Shown in pieces: positions 8,346-17,469 of a stretch of DNA of 64,000 nucleotides. Position numbers and translations under genes: made by a program. The DNA comes from a virus. The notes under the pieces are model-generated. The model was not told where the DNA came from and did no database searches. It saw only the letters and a list, made by a program, of their open reading frames with translations. The stretch lies in the IMG/VR virus record IMGVR_UViG_3300042876_000902, positions 1-64,000 of that record; one strand, written 5' to 3'. Positions within the stretch are counted from its first letter, which is position 1. Every line of letters starts with the position of its first letter.

Positions 8346-9467
8346 ATGTCGACGGTCACGCGCACGGGCAAGACGATCTCGGGCATCACCAACTCCTCCG
8401 ACCCCGTCGCGACGTGCGTCGCGCATGGTCTCACGGCCGGGCAGACCGTCATCTTGATGGGCGCGCTGTTCGGCGCGAGCGGTGCGCTGCAGGTCGCCCC
8501 GCTCGACGGGCAGGTCTTCACGGTCGCCGTGCCAGACGTCGACCACTTCCAGCTCCTCGGAGCCGACACGAGTGCGCTCGCTGCGTGGGCGTCGGGCGGA
8601 GAGGTGCTGCTCACGCCAGCGACGACGGTCGCGCTGAGCCTCACGACCATCGAGAAGGTCAAGGGCGAGCTGAACCTGACGGGCAGGGCGGTCACCGCCA
8701 TCTCCGCGGCGAACCCCGGCGTCGTCACCTGCGTCGCGCACGAGTTCCAGCAGAACGACGAGGTCGTCATCTCGAAGGTGAGAGGGATGACCGAGCTGAA
8801 CGGTGTCACGGTCGTGGTCACCCCGATCGACGCCGACCATTTCTCCATCGGAATCGACACCTCCGCCTACACCGCCTACGCGGGCGGCGGGTTCGCAGCG
8901 GTCGAGGACGTGTACCTCGCCGAGCAGATCGTCGATCAGTCCGCATTCTTCATCAAGCAGATGGGCCGGGCGAGCCTCGCGCTCCCGCAGGAGCAGGTCG
9001 AGGTCCGCAGTGGCGACGGCGGCCGGAGCGTCACACCGTACATCCTGCCAATCCAGTCGGTCGTGAGCGTCACCATCGACAATCAGGTCGTGCCGCGCCG
9101 CCCGTTCCCCGGCGAGCCCGGGTGGATGTGGGACAACAACCGGGTGATGCTCGACGACTACGCCACGGGCAACCCCTTCCCGGGCGACTACGCACCCTAC
9201 TACGTGGACGGGTCTCGCTGGCGCTTCACGCGCGGCGTGGGCAACGTCGTCATCCGCTACCTCGCGGGCGTTGCGGTCCCCGACGACGTGAGCCGCGCGG
9301 TCACGGAGCTGGTGGCCTACCGCTATCGCAACCGCGACCGCATCGGCCTCCGCTCCCGCTCGCTCCCGGGCGGGCAGGGCGGAGAGCTGGTCACGTACAT
9401 GGTCGACGCCATCCCGCCGTCTGTGCAGGCTGTCCTCGAGCGCTACTACGTCCCGAGCATCTCGTGA
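8346..9467 (+). CDS. Head-tail connector with two inserted FCCH-like domains
   Basis: 373 residues, about twice the length of a normal gp6-like connector. Two copies of a roughly 70-residue beta module (1-90 and 115-185) share V-HG/HE, D.V.I, G...LNG, V...DADHF, D-S-AYTAY and GGG, resembling the phage FCCH-type module. The connector core is split around the second copy: TTIEKVKGELN before it, then LAEQIVDQSAFFIKQMGR, IQSVVSVTID and a C-terminal helix with TELVAYRYRNRDRIG. The product should join portal to tail and display extra domains at the neck. The downstream gene overlaps by GTGA. Confidence 0.72.
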   Translation: MSTVTRTGKTISGITNSSDPVATCVAHGLTAGQTVILMGALFGASGALQVAPLDGQVFTVAVPDVDHFQLLGADTSALAAWASGGEVLLTPATTVALSLTTIEKVKGELNLTGRAVTAISAANPGVVTCVAHEFQQNDEVVISKVRGMTELNGVTVVVTPIDADHFSIGIDTSAYTAYAGGGFAAVEDVYLAEQIVDQSAFFIKQMGRASLALPQEQVEVRSGDGGRSVTPYILPIQSVVSVTIDNQVVPRRPFPGEPGWMWDNNRVMLDDYATGNPFPGDYAPYYVDGSRWRFTRGVGNVVIRYLAGVAVPDDVSRAVTELVAYRYRNRDRIGLRSRSLPGGQGGELVTYMVDAIPPSVQAVLERYYVPSIS

Positions 9468-10012
9468 CCAACCGTATCATCAGCGCGCAGGTCATCGGCA
9501 CCGACGCCGTCGTTCAGCGGTTCAAGCGCCGCGAGGAGAAGCTGCGCACGCGGATGCGCGAGACGATGGCCGACCTCGGCGAGCAGCTTCGCGCGGCGTC
9601 GGCGGCGAAGGCCCCGCGCGGCGACGAGCGCCAGGTCAGGCACCGGACCACGAAGGGTGGGAAGCTCGCGGCGAGCGCGCGCCTCAAGGTGTTCGACAAG
9701 GTGCTCTCCGTCGGCGCCCGCGTGTACTACAAGAAGTATTACGGCTTGTGGGTTGAGAGCGGGTACGGTCCCGTCGAGGAGCGTGTTCGCGGCTACACCC
9801 GGCGCGACCCGCGGCTGAACACGTATCAGATGACGAAGCGGGGGCTCCCCGGGAAGCGCAAGGCGTCGGTCGGCATCGTCTTCGTCCGGCCGTTCAACCG
9901 GACCGGCCGCGCCGCGCCGCATCCGTTCCTCGTGCCAACAGCGCGGTCGATGAAGGACTCGATCCGTTACCGGCTTGAGGCCGTCATCAACGGAACAATC
10001 GCGGAGGACTGA
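9464..10012 (+). CDS. Neck protein, HK97 gp10-like
   Basis: 182 residues from a GTG overlapping the previous stop. The typical gp10 pattern is present: an N-terminal helix with FKRREEKLRTRMRETMADLG, APRGDE, then YGLWVESGYGP and a closing RTGRAAPHPFLVPT segment with a final amphipathic helix. The family forms the head-tail interface. Order connector, gp10-like, tail terminator, tail tube matches standard siphophage synteny. Confidence 0.85.
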   Translation: MTNRIISAQVIGTDAVVQRFKRREEKLRTRMRETMADLGEQLRAASAAKAPRGDERQVRHRTTKGGKLAASARLKVFDKVLSVGARVYYKKYYGLWVESGYGPVEERVRGYTRRDPRLNTYQMTKRGLPGKRKASVGIVFVRPFNRTGRAAPHPFLVPTARSMKDSIRYRLEAVINGTIAED

Positions 10013-10015
10013 CGA

Positions 10016-10495
10016 ATGGGCGTTCCCGGCGGTCGCGAGCGGTACTACAAGGCGCTGTATGAACGCCTCACGCAGTACGTGACGGGCGCCAAGAATCACT
10101 ACAGATGCACCCCGGTCAGTGCGGTCCCGACCGACAAGCAGCCCGCGTTCATCATGCATGTCGCGGATCAGTTGATCGACCAGCAGCCGCGGATGCCTGG
10201 CATTCACTTGCTTGGTGCCATCGTTGAGCTGGTGGCACGGTCGTCGACGAACCCGGCGCGGGCTGGCGATGCGGTGCTCAACGACCTCCTCGACCAAGTG
10301 GAGGCGGCGCTGGAGCGGCAACCCGACGAGGCTCCAGCACCGAACGGCGAGACGTTTCACACGACGCTCGGCGGGCTGGTGCAGCGGTGCTGGATCAGTG
10401 ACACGATGGTGATCGTTTCGACCGGTGAGGCCTCCGATCAGGCCGTAGCCCTCGTGCCGGTCGTGATGGAAGTGGTCGGGGGCAGGCGCAGCTGA
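10016..10495 (+). CDS. Probable tail terminator/completion protein
   Basis: 159 residues. It lies exactly between the gp10-like neck gene and the tail-tube gene, the position of gpU-like tail-completion proteins. It starts with a helix (YYKALYERLTQYV), has TDKQPAFIMHVADQ beta structure, a helix with AVLNDLLDQVEAALE, and beta strands to the end, consistent with that fold. No direct motif is available, so the assignment rests on size and synteny. Confidence 0.65.
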   Translation: MGVPGGRERYYKALYERLTQYVTGAKNHYRCTPVSAVPTDKQPAFIMHVADQLIDQQPRMPGIHLLGAIVELVARSSTNPARAGDAVLNDLLDQVEAALERQPDEAPAPNGETFHTTLGGLVQRCWISDTMVIVSTGEASDQAVALVPVVMEVVGGRRS

Positions 10496-10526
10496 AGCAC
10501 AACCGAAGAAAGGACGAGGTGGCATC

Positions 10527-11300
10527 ATGTACATGTTCGGCGCAGGCAACGTCTTCCTCACGGAGTCGGGGGTGTCGAACCCCAAGACCCACAAGGTCGG
10601 CACGCTCCAGGAGGTGTCGTTCGACATCTCCTTCGAGTCGAAGGAGCTGTATGGCAACAAGCAGTTCCCGGTGATGGTCGCCCGCGGCAAGGGCAAGATC
10701 TCCGGCAAGGCGAAGTCGGGCGAGTTCCGCGGTGCGATGATCACGTCGCTCCTCTCCGGTGCGACGCGGACGTCCGGCCGGAAGCTCCACGCGACCGGCG
10801 AGCAGCACTCCGCGCCGACCACGACCACGACGACGTCGTCTGGCTCGCCGGGCACCGTCACCGTGACGGTCACCAACGCTGCGACCTTCGCGCAGGATCT
10901 CGGCGTGTCGTACGGCGCGACCCACGAGCCACTCACCCGCGTGGCGGCCGGCAGCGAGGCGGTCGGGAAGTACAGCGTCGACGAGGCGACCGGCGTCTAC
11001 ACGTTCTCGACGGCCGACGCCGCGGCGGCGCTGCTCTTCGACTACGTCTACACCGCCGTCGACGGGTCCACGATCCTCTACAGCAACCAGCTGATGGGGG
11101 CACAGTCCATCTACTCGCTCGGCCTGTACAACACGGAGCCCGACGGGTCGAAGTTCGGCATCAAGTTCATGAACGTCGTCATCCCGAAGCTTGGGATGGG
11201 CTTCAAGAACGACGACTTCACGATGCCCGACCTCGACCTCTCCGCGTTCGCGGCGACGAACGAGGCCATCCTCGAGGCCTACACGCCCGAGGCGGCGTAA
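10527..11300 (+). CDS. Major tail protein (tail tube)
   Basis: 257 residues. The tube family signature is visible near the N terminus: VGTLQEVSFDISFESKELYG followed by QFPVMVARGKGKISGKAK. A short Thr tract (about residues 98-104) interrupts the fold, followed by an extra beta region before the tube resumes at SIYSLGLYN. Such insertions usually protrude from the tube surface, here with a potential glycosylation tract. It is followed by the chaperone and tape measure genes as expected. Confidence 0.88.
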   Translation: MYMFGAGNVFLTESGVSNPKTHKVGTLQEVSFDISFESKELYGNKQFPVMVARGKGKISGKAKSGEFRGAMITSLLSGATRTSGRKLHATGEQHSAPTTTTTTSSGSPGTVTVTVTNAATFAQDLGVSYGATHEPLTRVAAGSEAVGKYSVDEATGVYTFSTADAAAALLFDYVYTAVDGSTILYSNQLMGAQSIYSLGLYNTEPDGSKFGIKFMNVVIPKLGMGFKNDDFTMPDLDLSAFAATNEAILEAYTPEAA

Positions 11301-11326
11301 GCAGCGCCGTGGGACAGGAGAGCACC

Positions 11327-11686
11327 ATGGCACTTCTCGACGGCATCAAGGTGAACGTCGGCGGGCGGGAGTTGATCATCCCGCCCCTCAACCTCCGTGC
11401 GCTTCGCAAGCTCAAGGAGAAGATCAAGCTGCTGGAGAAGATGAACACCGTCCCGGGAGAGGAGGAGATCGATGCCCTGCTCGACATCGTCACCTCCGCC
11501 GTGCAGCGCAACTACCCCGAGATCACGCGCGACAACCTCGAAGACCTCGTCGACCTCGCCAACTTGCAGGAGGTCGTCCCCGCGGTCCTCGCGGCGTCCG
11601 GGCTCGTGCGGAGGAAGGAGGCGGCGCCGGGGGAAGCTGTGAGCCCGGTGGCGACCCCTGGGACGACACTGCCTGGGAAGAGCTGA
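11327..11686 (+). CDS. Tail assembly chaperone, short form
   Basis: 119 residues, starting MALLDGIKVNVGGREL behind AGGAGAGCACC. It lies between tail tube and tape measure, the place of lambda gpG-type chaperones that bind the tape measure. Content is helical: LRALRKLKEKIKLLEK, then an EEIDALLDIV helix and an acidic segment. A second, longer product is expected by -1 frameshifting near its 3' end. Without the shift it ends GTTLPGKS. Confidence 0.82.
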   Translation: MALLDGIKVNVGGRELIIPPLNLRALRKLKEKIKLLEKMNTVPGEEEIDALLDIVTSAVQRNYPEITRDNLEDLVDLANLQEVVPAVLAASGLVRRKEAAPGEAVSPVATPGTTLPGKS

Positions 11687-11916
11687 TCGGGCTCATGTGC
11701 ACGGGGCTCAAGCAGTTCCCCGATGACGTTCTCGACCGGATGACGCTCGGGCAGGCGTTGATGTTGGCCCGGCTCTGGAAGAACATCCCGAGCCTCATCC
11801 ACAGCGGTCTGGTCGGCGGGGCAGCCGGGCAGGCCGCTTCGTTGCAAGAGAAGCCGAAGTACACGAGCAGGGAAGAAGTGAATCAGATGATTCGGGAGTT
11901 CGGCCCAAGAGGCTGA
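11327..11916 (+). CDS. Tail assembly chaperone, frameshifted long form
   Basis: Reading moves to the -1 frame at the GGGGGAA heptamer, giving ...KEAAPGG then SCEPGGDPWDDTAWEEL and on to the stop at 11914-11916, about 196 residues in all. The extension (11636-11916) has DPWDDTAWEE, GQALMLARLW and YTSREEVNQMIREFG, typical of gpGT-type C-terminal parts, and no well-placed start of its own apart from an ATG at 11695. The arrangement is as in lambda G/GT. The slip is inferred, not proven. Confidence 0.75.
11629..11635 (+). promoter_or_regulatory. Slippery heptamer for -1 frameshift
   Basis: G_GGG_GAA in the chaperone's zero frame (codons CCG GGG GAA). A -1 slip gives GGG GGA AGC and continues into the downstream frame. 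Similar G-run slip sites are known in tail chaperone genes. Confidence 0.65.
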
Positions 11917-11929
11917 TGCGAGGGCGGCG

Positions 11930-14900
11930 ATGGCGAGCGACCTGCAGGTAACGATTTCGGCAAGCGTCAAGGGGCTCATCGACGGGCTCCACGAGGCGTC
12001 GAGCGCGGTTCGCGAGAACACCTCTGCGATGGAGGAGCGCTTCCACGGGCTCGCCGAGGTGGTCGAGAAGATCAAGGCTCCGTTCGCGGCAGCCATCGCC
12101 GCCCTCGCCGGGGGCGCGGCCTTCAAGGAGGCCATCCACGAGTCGGTCGAGTACGAGGAGCGCATCGCCAAGCTCGGGCGAGTGATGGGCGTGGGCGCCG
12201 AAGAGGCGTCCGTGATGCACAATGCCCTCAAGCGCATCAGCGTCGAGTCACAGGCGTACGAGCTGGCTATCTACCGCGTCCAGATCGCCCTCCGCACTCA
12301 GGAGGCGGCGCTCAACGCGAACGGCGTCAAGACGCGCGACGCCGCGGGTGAGCATCTCGGCATCAACGAGATCATGGAGCAAGGCATCCGGCGCGTGCAG
12401 GAACTCAGCGCCGGGTATGATCGCAACGCACTCGCCCAGCTCATGTTCGGCCGCAGCGCGAAGGAGCTGGAAGAGCTGCAGCGGCTCAACGCGCAGCGCA
12501 CGCAGGAGGCCCGCGAGCAGGTCGAGGAGCTTGGCATCGCCGTCACGGAGAGCGGCGCCGAGGCGATGTACGAGTACAAGGCGGCGATGGCCGGGGCCGA
12601 CACCGTCGTTTCCGCGCTCGGCTACCGCATCGGGTTCGCGCTCATCCCGGCGCTCACCCAGCTCGCGCAGGACTTTCAGAAGATCGGCCCGGTCATCGTC
12701 AACGCCATCGTCCCGGCGTTTGAGGCGATCGGCACCATCCTCGAATCGACCACGTTCAAGCTGGTCCTGCTCGCCGGGGCGTTCAAGCTCGTCCTCGCTC
12801 CCGCCGTCCTCTACGCGGGCAAGAGTGTGCTTGCCTTCATTCAAACGCTCCAGGTGCAGTACGCCCTCGGGGTCGCGGAGGCCGCGGCGCGGAGCGTGCA
12901 GTTCACCCAAGCGCTCAACACGACGTCCGCCGCCGCGTCGCAGCTCGGCATCGTCGCGGGTGCGTCGCTCGCCGACAAGCTGAGGGCGCTCGGGTCGATC
13001 ATCGCCGGGATGATCAATTGGTGGGTCGTCCTGGCCGCCGTCATCATCGGCGGCGTCTACGCGATCGAGCGGTACATCAGCGCGGAGAGCCGTGCGGCGA
13101 AGTCGCGGCTCGAGCAGGCTGACACGGTGAAGGTGCAGACCGAGCGGTTCCGCGAGCTGACCGAGGAGGCGGAAAAGCTCACCCACGTCATCGAGAACGC
13201 CAAGAGCAGCGATGCCGAGGTCAAGCTCGCCAAGGAGAAGCTCGCCGTCGTCATCAAGCAGCTCAACAGCATCTACCCGGAGTTCAACAAGTATCTCGTC
13301 GACGAGAACGGGAACCAGCGGGACATCGCGGAGGCCATCAAGCTCGTTAACGCGGAGCGGGCCAAGGATCTGCGGTTCAAGTTGGAGGCTGCTCAGGCTG
13401 AGCTTGCGACGCTCGAATCGCTCAAGGCCGCCGAGGACAAGCGTGCGGCCGACGCCAAGAGGCGGTTCGAGGCCGAGCACGATGCCCGCCGTCAGCAGGT
13501 CGGCGACACGCAGGGGTATGGCGCCGCCGCCGTGGCAGTCTTCGACTGGGTCCAGGGGAAGATGGCGACGTCGAAGGGCAACGACGTCGCCGACGCAATC
13601 AACAAGCAGCTCGAGGCCATCAAGCGGTTGCAGGAAGCACTCGAGACGGTCGAGGGGCCGAAGCCGAAGCCCGACACCTTCGTCGACGCGAACAACACCG
13701 GGCGGCTCTCGCTGTGGCAGAAGGAGCTGGAAGAGCTGAAGGCGATGGAGGAGAACTGGTTCACGTGGAGCACTGCGCGTGAGCAGAAGTTCTGGGCCAG
13801 CAAGCTCGCCATCTCCCTCCGCAACTCGGGCGAGTACGCTGGTGCCCTCCGCTTCTGGAACGTCCAGCGCCGCAAGACGCAGGAGGACGACCATGAGGCC
13901 GAGCTGGCGCGAATCAAGACGGAGCTGGATGACAAGAACCGGGCCGACAACGAGCGGCTCGCCCTCGCGGACCGCCTCATTGAGGAGGAGCTGCGCGTTC
14001 ACCGGAAGGGGGCGAAGGAAGTCGCCGACGCGGAGCGCAAGAAGGCCGAGGTGATCCGGCAGGTCGGCGAGCGCCACCATGAGTCGACCCTCCAGCAGCT
14101 CAAGGAGGGCGAGAGCCTCAACCGGGCCGACGGCGCGCGCCGTATCGAGTTCGCACGCAAGGCCGTGGAGGAAGAGGTCCGGTTTCACAAGGAGGGCTCC
14201 GAGCAGGTCGCGGCGGCCCGGCGCAAGCTTGCGCAGGTCGAGCGTGAGGTGGACCTGGACCGGCTCGCCGCGGCGCGTTCTTACGCGGAGGGCATCAGGC
14301 AGGTCGCGCTCGTCGGTGTCGAGAACGAGCAGGCCAACCTCGCGTTCCTCCGCGAGATCGGTGAGTTGAACAAGGGTCAGGAACTGGATGCACTGCGGCA
14401 GCTCGCGGCGCAGAAGTACGCCATCGAGCGCGAGAGCAACCTCGCCCGGCTCAACGACACGCAGCTCACGCAGGAGCAGCGGCAGGAGATCTATAACAAG
14501 GACAAGGTGCTCTACGCCAAGTACATGGCGGAGCTGAACCAGCTTTCGCGACAGCAGTATCAGGAGTCGATGAAGTATGTCAACGTCTTCATCGACTCCT
14601 TTGCCAGCTCCTTCGAGCAGGGCTTCCTCAAGGTGCTCCGCGGTCAGATGTCGATCTCGGACGCCATCAAGGGGCTCTGGAGCATCACGTTCCAGGCGCT
14701 CACCCAGGCGGTGGCCAAGATGGTCGCCGACTGGATCGCGCAGGGCTTGAAGATGCTCGCGAACTGGATCACGATGAGGGCAACCGAGACGGCCGTCGAC
14801 ACCGCCGCCGGGACGGCGCAGAAGGCCAACGCGGTCTCCACTGCCACGACCGTCGTCGGTGCCAACGCCGCGAAGGCCGGGTCGGGTGCCGCGGCGACTG

Positions 14901-15268
14901 CCGCCGAGGTGCCCGGGGTCGGGTGGGCGATGGCCATTCCCGTGATGCTCGGGGTCGTCGCCGCCGTCCTCGCCCTGCGCACGCTCTTCGGCTCGGCCGA
15001 GGGCGGGTGGGACCTCCCGTCGGGTGGCCCGTTCCCGGCGGTCCTCCACTCCAAGGAGATGGTGCTGCCTAGCAACATCGCTCAGCCGCTCCGCCAAGCT
15101 ATCGGCAACGGGCAGCTCGGCGGCGAGGGTGGCGGCGGAAGCCAGCCGGTCGTCATTAACATCCATGCGGTCGACGCCGTCGGGCTTGACCGCGTCCTCC
15201 AGAACCGCCGCAGCACGATCATCCGGATCGCTCAGGAAGCGGTCCGTAACCGCAGCACGTTCCGGTGA
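11930..15268 (+). CDS. Tape measure protein
   Basis: 1112 residues, the second-longest gene in the window. Tape measures set tail length and are ejected ahead of the DNA. Long charged heptad-rich coiled coils (about 380-890) flank hydrophobic stretches near 265-295 and 355-383, and another near 1000-1025. The end carries AEGGWDLPSGGPFPAVLHSK and EMVLPSNIAQPLRQAI, a motif common at tape-measure C termini. At the usual scale of about 1.5 angstrom per residue the tail would be roughly 165 nm. Confidence 0.94.
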   Translation: MASDLQVTISASVKGLIDGLHEASSAVRENTSAMEERFHGLAEVVEKIKAPFAAAIAALAGGAAFKEAIHESVEYEERIAKLGRVMGVGAEEASVMHNALKRISVESQAYELAIYRVQIALRTQEAALNANGVKTRDAAGEHLGINEIMEQGIRRVQELSAGYDRNALAQLMFGRSAKELEELQRLNAQRTQEAREQVEELGIAVTESGAEAMYEYKAAMAGADTVVSALGYRIGFALIPALTQLAQDFQKIGPVIVNAIVPAFEAIGTILESTTFKLVLLAGAFKLVLAPAVLYAGKSVLAFIQTLQVQYALGVAEAAARSVQFTQALNTTSAAASQLGIVAGASLADKLRALGSIIAGMINWWVVLAAVIIGGVYAIERYISAESRAAKSRLEQADTVKVQTERFRELTEEAEKLTHVIENAKSSDAEVKLAKEKLAVVIKQLNSIYPEFNKYLVDENGNQRDIAEAIKLVNAERAKDLRFKLEAAQAELATLESLKAAEDKRAADAKRRFEAEHDARRQQVGDTQGYGAAAVAVFDWVQGKMATSKGNDVADAINKQLEAIKRLQEALETVEGPKPKPDTFVDANNTGRLSLWQKELEELKAMEENWFTWSTAREQKFWASKLAISLRNSGEYAGALRFWNVQRRKTQEDDHEAELARIKTELDDKNRADNERLALADRLIEEELRVHRKGAKEVADAERKKAEVIRQVGERHHESTLQQLKEGESLNRADGARRIEFARKAVEEEVRFHKEGSEQVAAARRKLAQVEREVDLDRLAAARSYAEGIRQVALVGVENEQANLAFLREIGELNKGQELDALRQLAAQKYAIERESNLARLNDTQLTQEQRQEIYNKDKVLYAKYMAELNQLSRQQYQESMKYVNVFIDSFASSFEQGFLKVLRGQMSISDAIKGLWSITFQALTQAVAKMVADWIAQGLKMLANWITMRATETAVDTAAGTAQKANAVSTATTVVGANAAKAGSGAAATAAEVPGVGWAMAIPVMLGVVAAVLALRTLFGSAEGGWDLPSGGPFPAVLHSKEMVLPSNIAQPLRQAIGNGQLGGEGGGGSQPVVINIHAVDAVGLDRVLQNRRSTIIRIAQEAVRNRSTFR

Positions 15269-15283
15269 CGGGAGAGCAAGATC

Positions 15284-17455
15284 ATGGCACAGGCATACAA
15301 GCCGCCGATCAACAGCCGGGACTCGGTCCGCACCGTGGCCCCGGAGGCGTTCGACGTCGATGCCTCCGGCTACGCCGTCCTCGCTGAGGCCCCGGCCGAT
15401 CCGTCGAACCCGAACACACCGATGATCGTCGTCGTCAACGGAACATCGCGCATCAGGGTCACCGGAACGCCCGGGGCCGGTCAGTACAGAGTGCTGAGTC
15501 AGGTGGTCAACACCGGGAACGGCAGCACGGCGACGGAGTATTTGCCGGTGCTTCAGTTTTCGTCGAACGACCGGAACTTGGCTGGCACGGCCGACTACTA
15601 CGCGAGTGGGACTGTGCTCACGCAGCAGTTCTTCGCGATGCTCGTCAACTTCTTGACGCCACTCGTCGTTGCGTCGCGGAGCGCTCTCCCCACGCCGACC
15701 ACGAACCCGTACTTGCGTGGCAGGCCTGGTGACCAAGCGTTCGATCAGAACGGGAATGCGTGGTGGTCGGATGGCACGCAGTGGCGGAACGTCGTCAACG
15801 TTCCTGAGGTCGCGAGCGCGGCAGCGGCGACGGCGGCCTTCGCCGCTGGAGCGATGTTCGTGAAGCGCACCGACATCATCGACGGATCTCCGATCGGTTC
15901 GACGACCACGACGACGGCCGGGCCGACCACTACGACGACGGCCGGGCCGACTACCACGTCCACGACAGGCGGCCCGACCACCACGTCCACGACGTCCGGG
16001 CCGACCACCACGACGACGGCCGGGCCGACCACCACGTCCACGACGGGCGGCCCGACCACTTCCACCACGACCACGACTACGACCACGACCACGACCACGA
16101 CGTCCAGTCCGGCGGTCACTTATTACAACGATTTCGCGTCGACCAATCTGTCAGCATTCACAGCGGATGCCAGCTTCAACGTCTCCGCTGGAAAACTTGT
16201 CAACACAGATGCGACCGCGGCGTGGAAAACTATCACATACGACGGGATCACAACGGCCGACGGTGTCATCGAAGCTGTCGTTCGAGCCAGTGAGACTGTC
16301 TCAAGCCGGTTTTTCGTGTTGGCGCTTCGAGTCAATGGCACTAGCCGGATCCAGCTCATCTGGAATTCGCATGATGAGGGGTCGAACCTCACCGAAGTTG
16401 CGAACGACGCCGGAGTCCAGACGACGCCCAGCTACAATCATCTGGCTGGCCCAGGAACGGATGTTACGCTGAGGCTTCAGATTCAAGGCACCACGGCGTA
16501 CGGGTACATCGACGGAGTTCTTCGGCATACGTTGCTGAACATCAACACCGTCACTGCCGCTGGCAAAGCGCGGATCATGCATTCAAGCAACGGAGTCGGA
16601 ACCAGCTCGTACGACAACCTTCTTGTGTCTACGAACCCAACTGCTGTTTATGTTGCGCCGACCACGACGACGGCGGCCCCGACGACCACCACGACGTCGA
16701 CGACGACGGCAGCCCCGACGACGTCCACCACGTCGACGACGGCGGCCCCGACGACGTCCACCACGTCGACGACGGCGGCCCCGACGACGTCCACCACGTC
16801 GACGACGGCGGCCCCGACGACGTCCACCACGTCGACGACTACCACGTCGACGACGACCACGTCGACGACGACGACCACGACGGTGGCACCACTCTTCTTC
16901 GACAACTACTCGACCGACCAGCTCGCTTCTGCTTACACGCTGGTCGGTACAGGGTGGTCCGTTTCGGGTGGGGTGCTCCGGAACCGCGCGTCGGTCGGCG
17001 ACAACTACGCTCTCTGGAATACCAACGTTCAGAACGGGAGCGTCGAAGCAAAGGTCTACATGGGGGCGACCGGTGGAAGGTTCATCGGTATCGTTCATCA
17101 GTTCATCGATGCGAACAATACCATCTTGATGCAGCTCGACTTGGACGCTGGAACGTCCATCAGGGCGCTCTCTGTCTACCGATTGTCCAGCGGGACTCCG
17201 GTCGAGGTTGGGACCGGGATCGTGGCTGAGTTCGGGCATCCTCAATACGATGCTGACATTGCCGCTCTCTCCGGCCGGAGTCAGTGGATCACGTTGAAGA
17301 TCGTCACCTCCGGGACAAGCATGACGGCATACCTGAACGGTGTTCTGAAGATCTCCGGGACTATGGCTGGTTCGGCATCTGGGAAGCCCGGTGTCCGCGC
17401 GTATTCTGGCGGTGAGTCGCTCCTCTATGACTACGATGACCTGATGATTCGGTAA
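15284..17455 (+). CDS. Thr-rich tail protein with two LamG-like domains
   Basis: 723 residues. Residues 1-205 form an N-terminal virion-anchoring region with RGRPGDQAFDQNGNAWWSD. A mucin-like Thr/Gly/Pro tract (about 205-277) leads to a jelly-roll, concanavalin/LamG-like domain (about 280-455) with FVLALRVNGTSRIQLIW and a YGYIDGVL strand. A second Thr/Ala/Pro tract (about 459-536) leads to a second similar domain ending in YDYDDLMIR. Such domains bind glycans. It probably decorates the tail and touches the host surface. The Thr tracts contain perfect DNA repeats. Confidence 0.72.
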   Translation: MAQAYKPPINSRDSVRTVAPEAFDVDASGYAVLAEAPADPSNPNTPMIVVVNGTSRIRVTGTPGAGQYRVLSQVVNTGNGSTATEYLPVLQFSSNDRNLAGTADYYASGTVLTQQFFAMLVNFLTPLVVASRSALPTPTTNPYLRGRPGDQAFDQNGNAWWSDGTQWRNVVNVPEVASAAAATAAFAAGAMFVKRTDIIDGSPIGSTTTTTAGPTTTTTAGPTTTSTTGGPTTTSTTSGPTTTTTAGPTTTSTTGGPTTSTTTTTTTTTTTTTSSPAVTYYNDFASTNLSAFTADASFNVSAGKLVNTDATAAWKTITYDGITTADGVIEAVVRASETVSSRFFVLALRVNGTSRIQLIWNSHDEGSNLTEVANDAGVQTTPSYNHLAGPGTDVTLRLQIQGTTAYGYIDGVLRHTLLNINTVTAAGKARIMHSSNGVGTSSYDNLLVSTNPTAVYVAPTTTTAAPTTTTTSTTTAAPTTSTTSTTAAPTTSTTSTTAAPTTSTTSTTAAPTTSTTSTTTTSTTTTSTTTTTTVAPLFFDNYSTDQLASAYTLVGTGWSVSGGVLRNRASVGDNYALWNTNVQNGSVEAKVYMGATGGRFIGIVHQFIDANNTILMQLDLDAGTSIRALSVYRLSSGTPVEVGTGIVAEFGHPQYDADIAALSGRSQWITLKIVTSGTSMTAYLNGVLKISGTMAGSASGKPGVRAYSGGESLLYDYDDLMIR
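15898..16113 (+). repeat. Thr-Gly-Pro codon repeat tract
   Basis: Imperfect units encoding TTTTTAGP, TTTSTTGGP and TTTSTTSGP, then an uninterrupted ACG/ACC run near 16063-16105. It forms the first linker of the LamG-like tail protein and is prone to slippage. Confidence 0.85.
16660..16890 (+). repeat. Tandem 33-bp repeats in Thr-rich linker
   Basis: Four consecutive 33-bp units at 16703-16735, 16736-16768, 16769-16801 and 16802-16834, starting ACGACGGCGGCC and identical except for one base in the first copy (GCAGCC). Each encodes an 11-residue Thr/Ser/Ala/Pro unit, TTAAPTTSTTS. Flanking sequence is further ACG/ACC/TCG codons. Confidence 0.9.
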
Positions 17456-17469
17456 GGAAGGGGCTGCAA

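Noticed and set aside
12248-15736. Very long antisense open frame over the tape measure gene
   Set aside because: GC-rich third positions create open antisense frames. Its translation is Arg/Leu/Asp/Val low-complexity, and the plus-strand frame is a convincing tape measure.
15898-16890. CRISPR-like repeats
   Set aside because: Repeats are in frame inside a gene, lack unique spacers and have no cas genes nearby.
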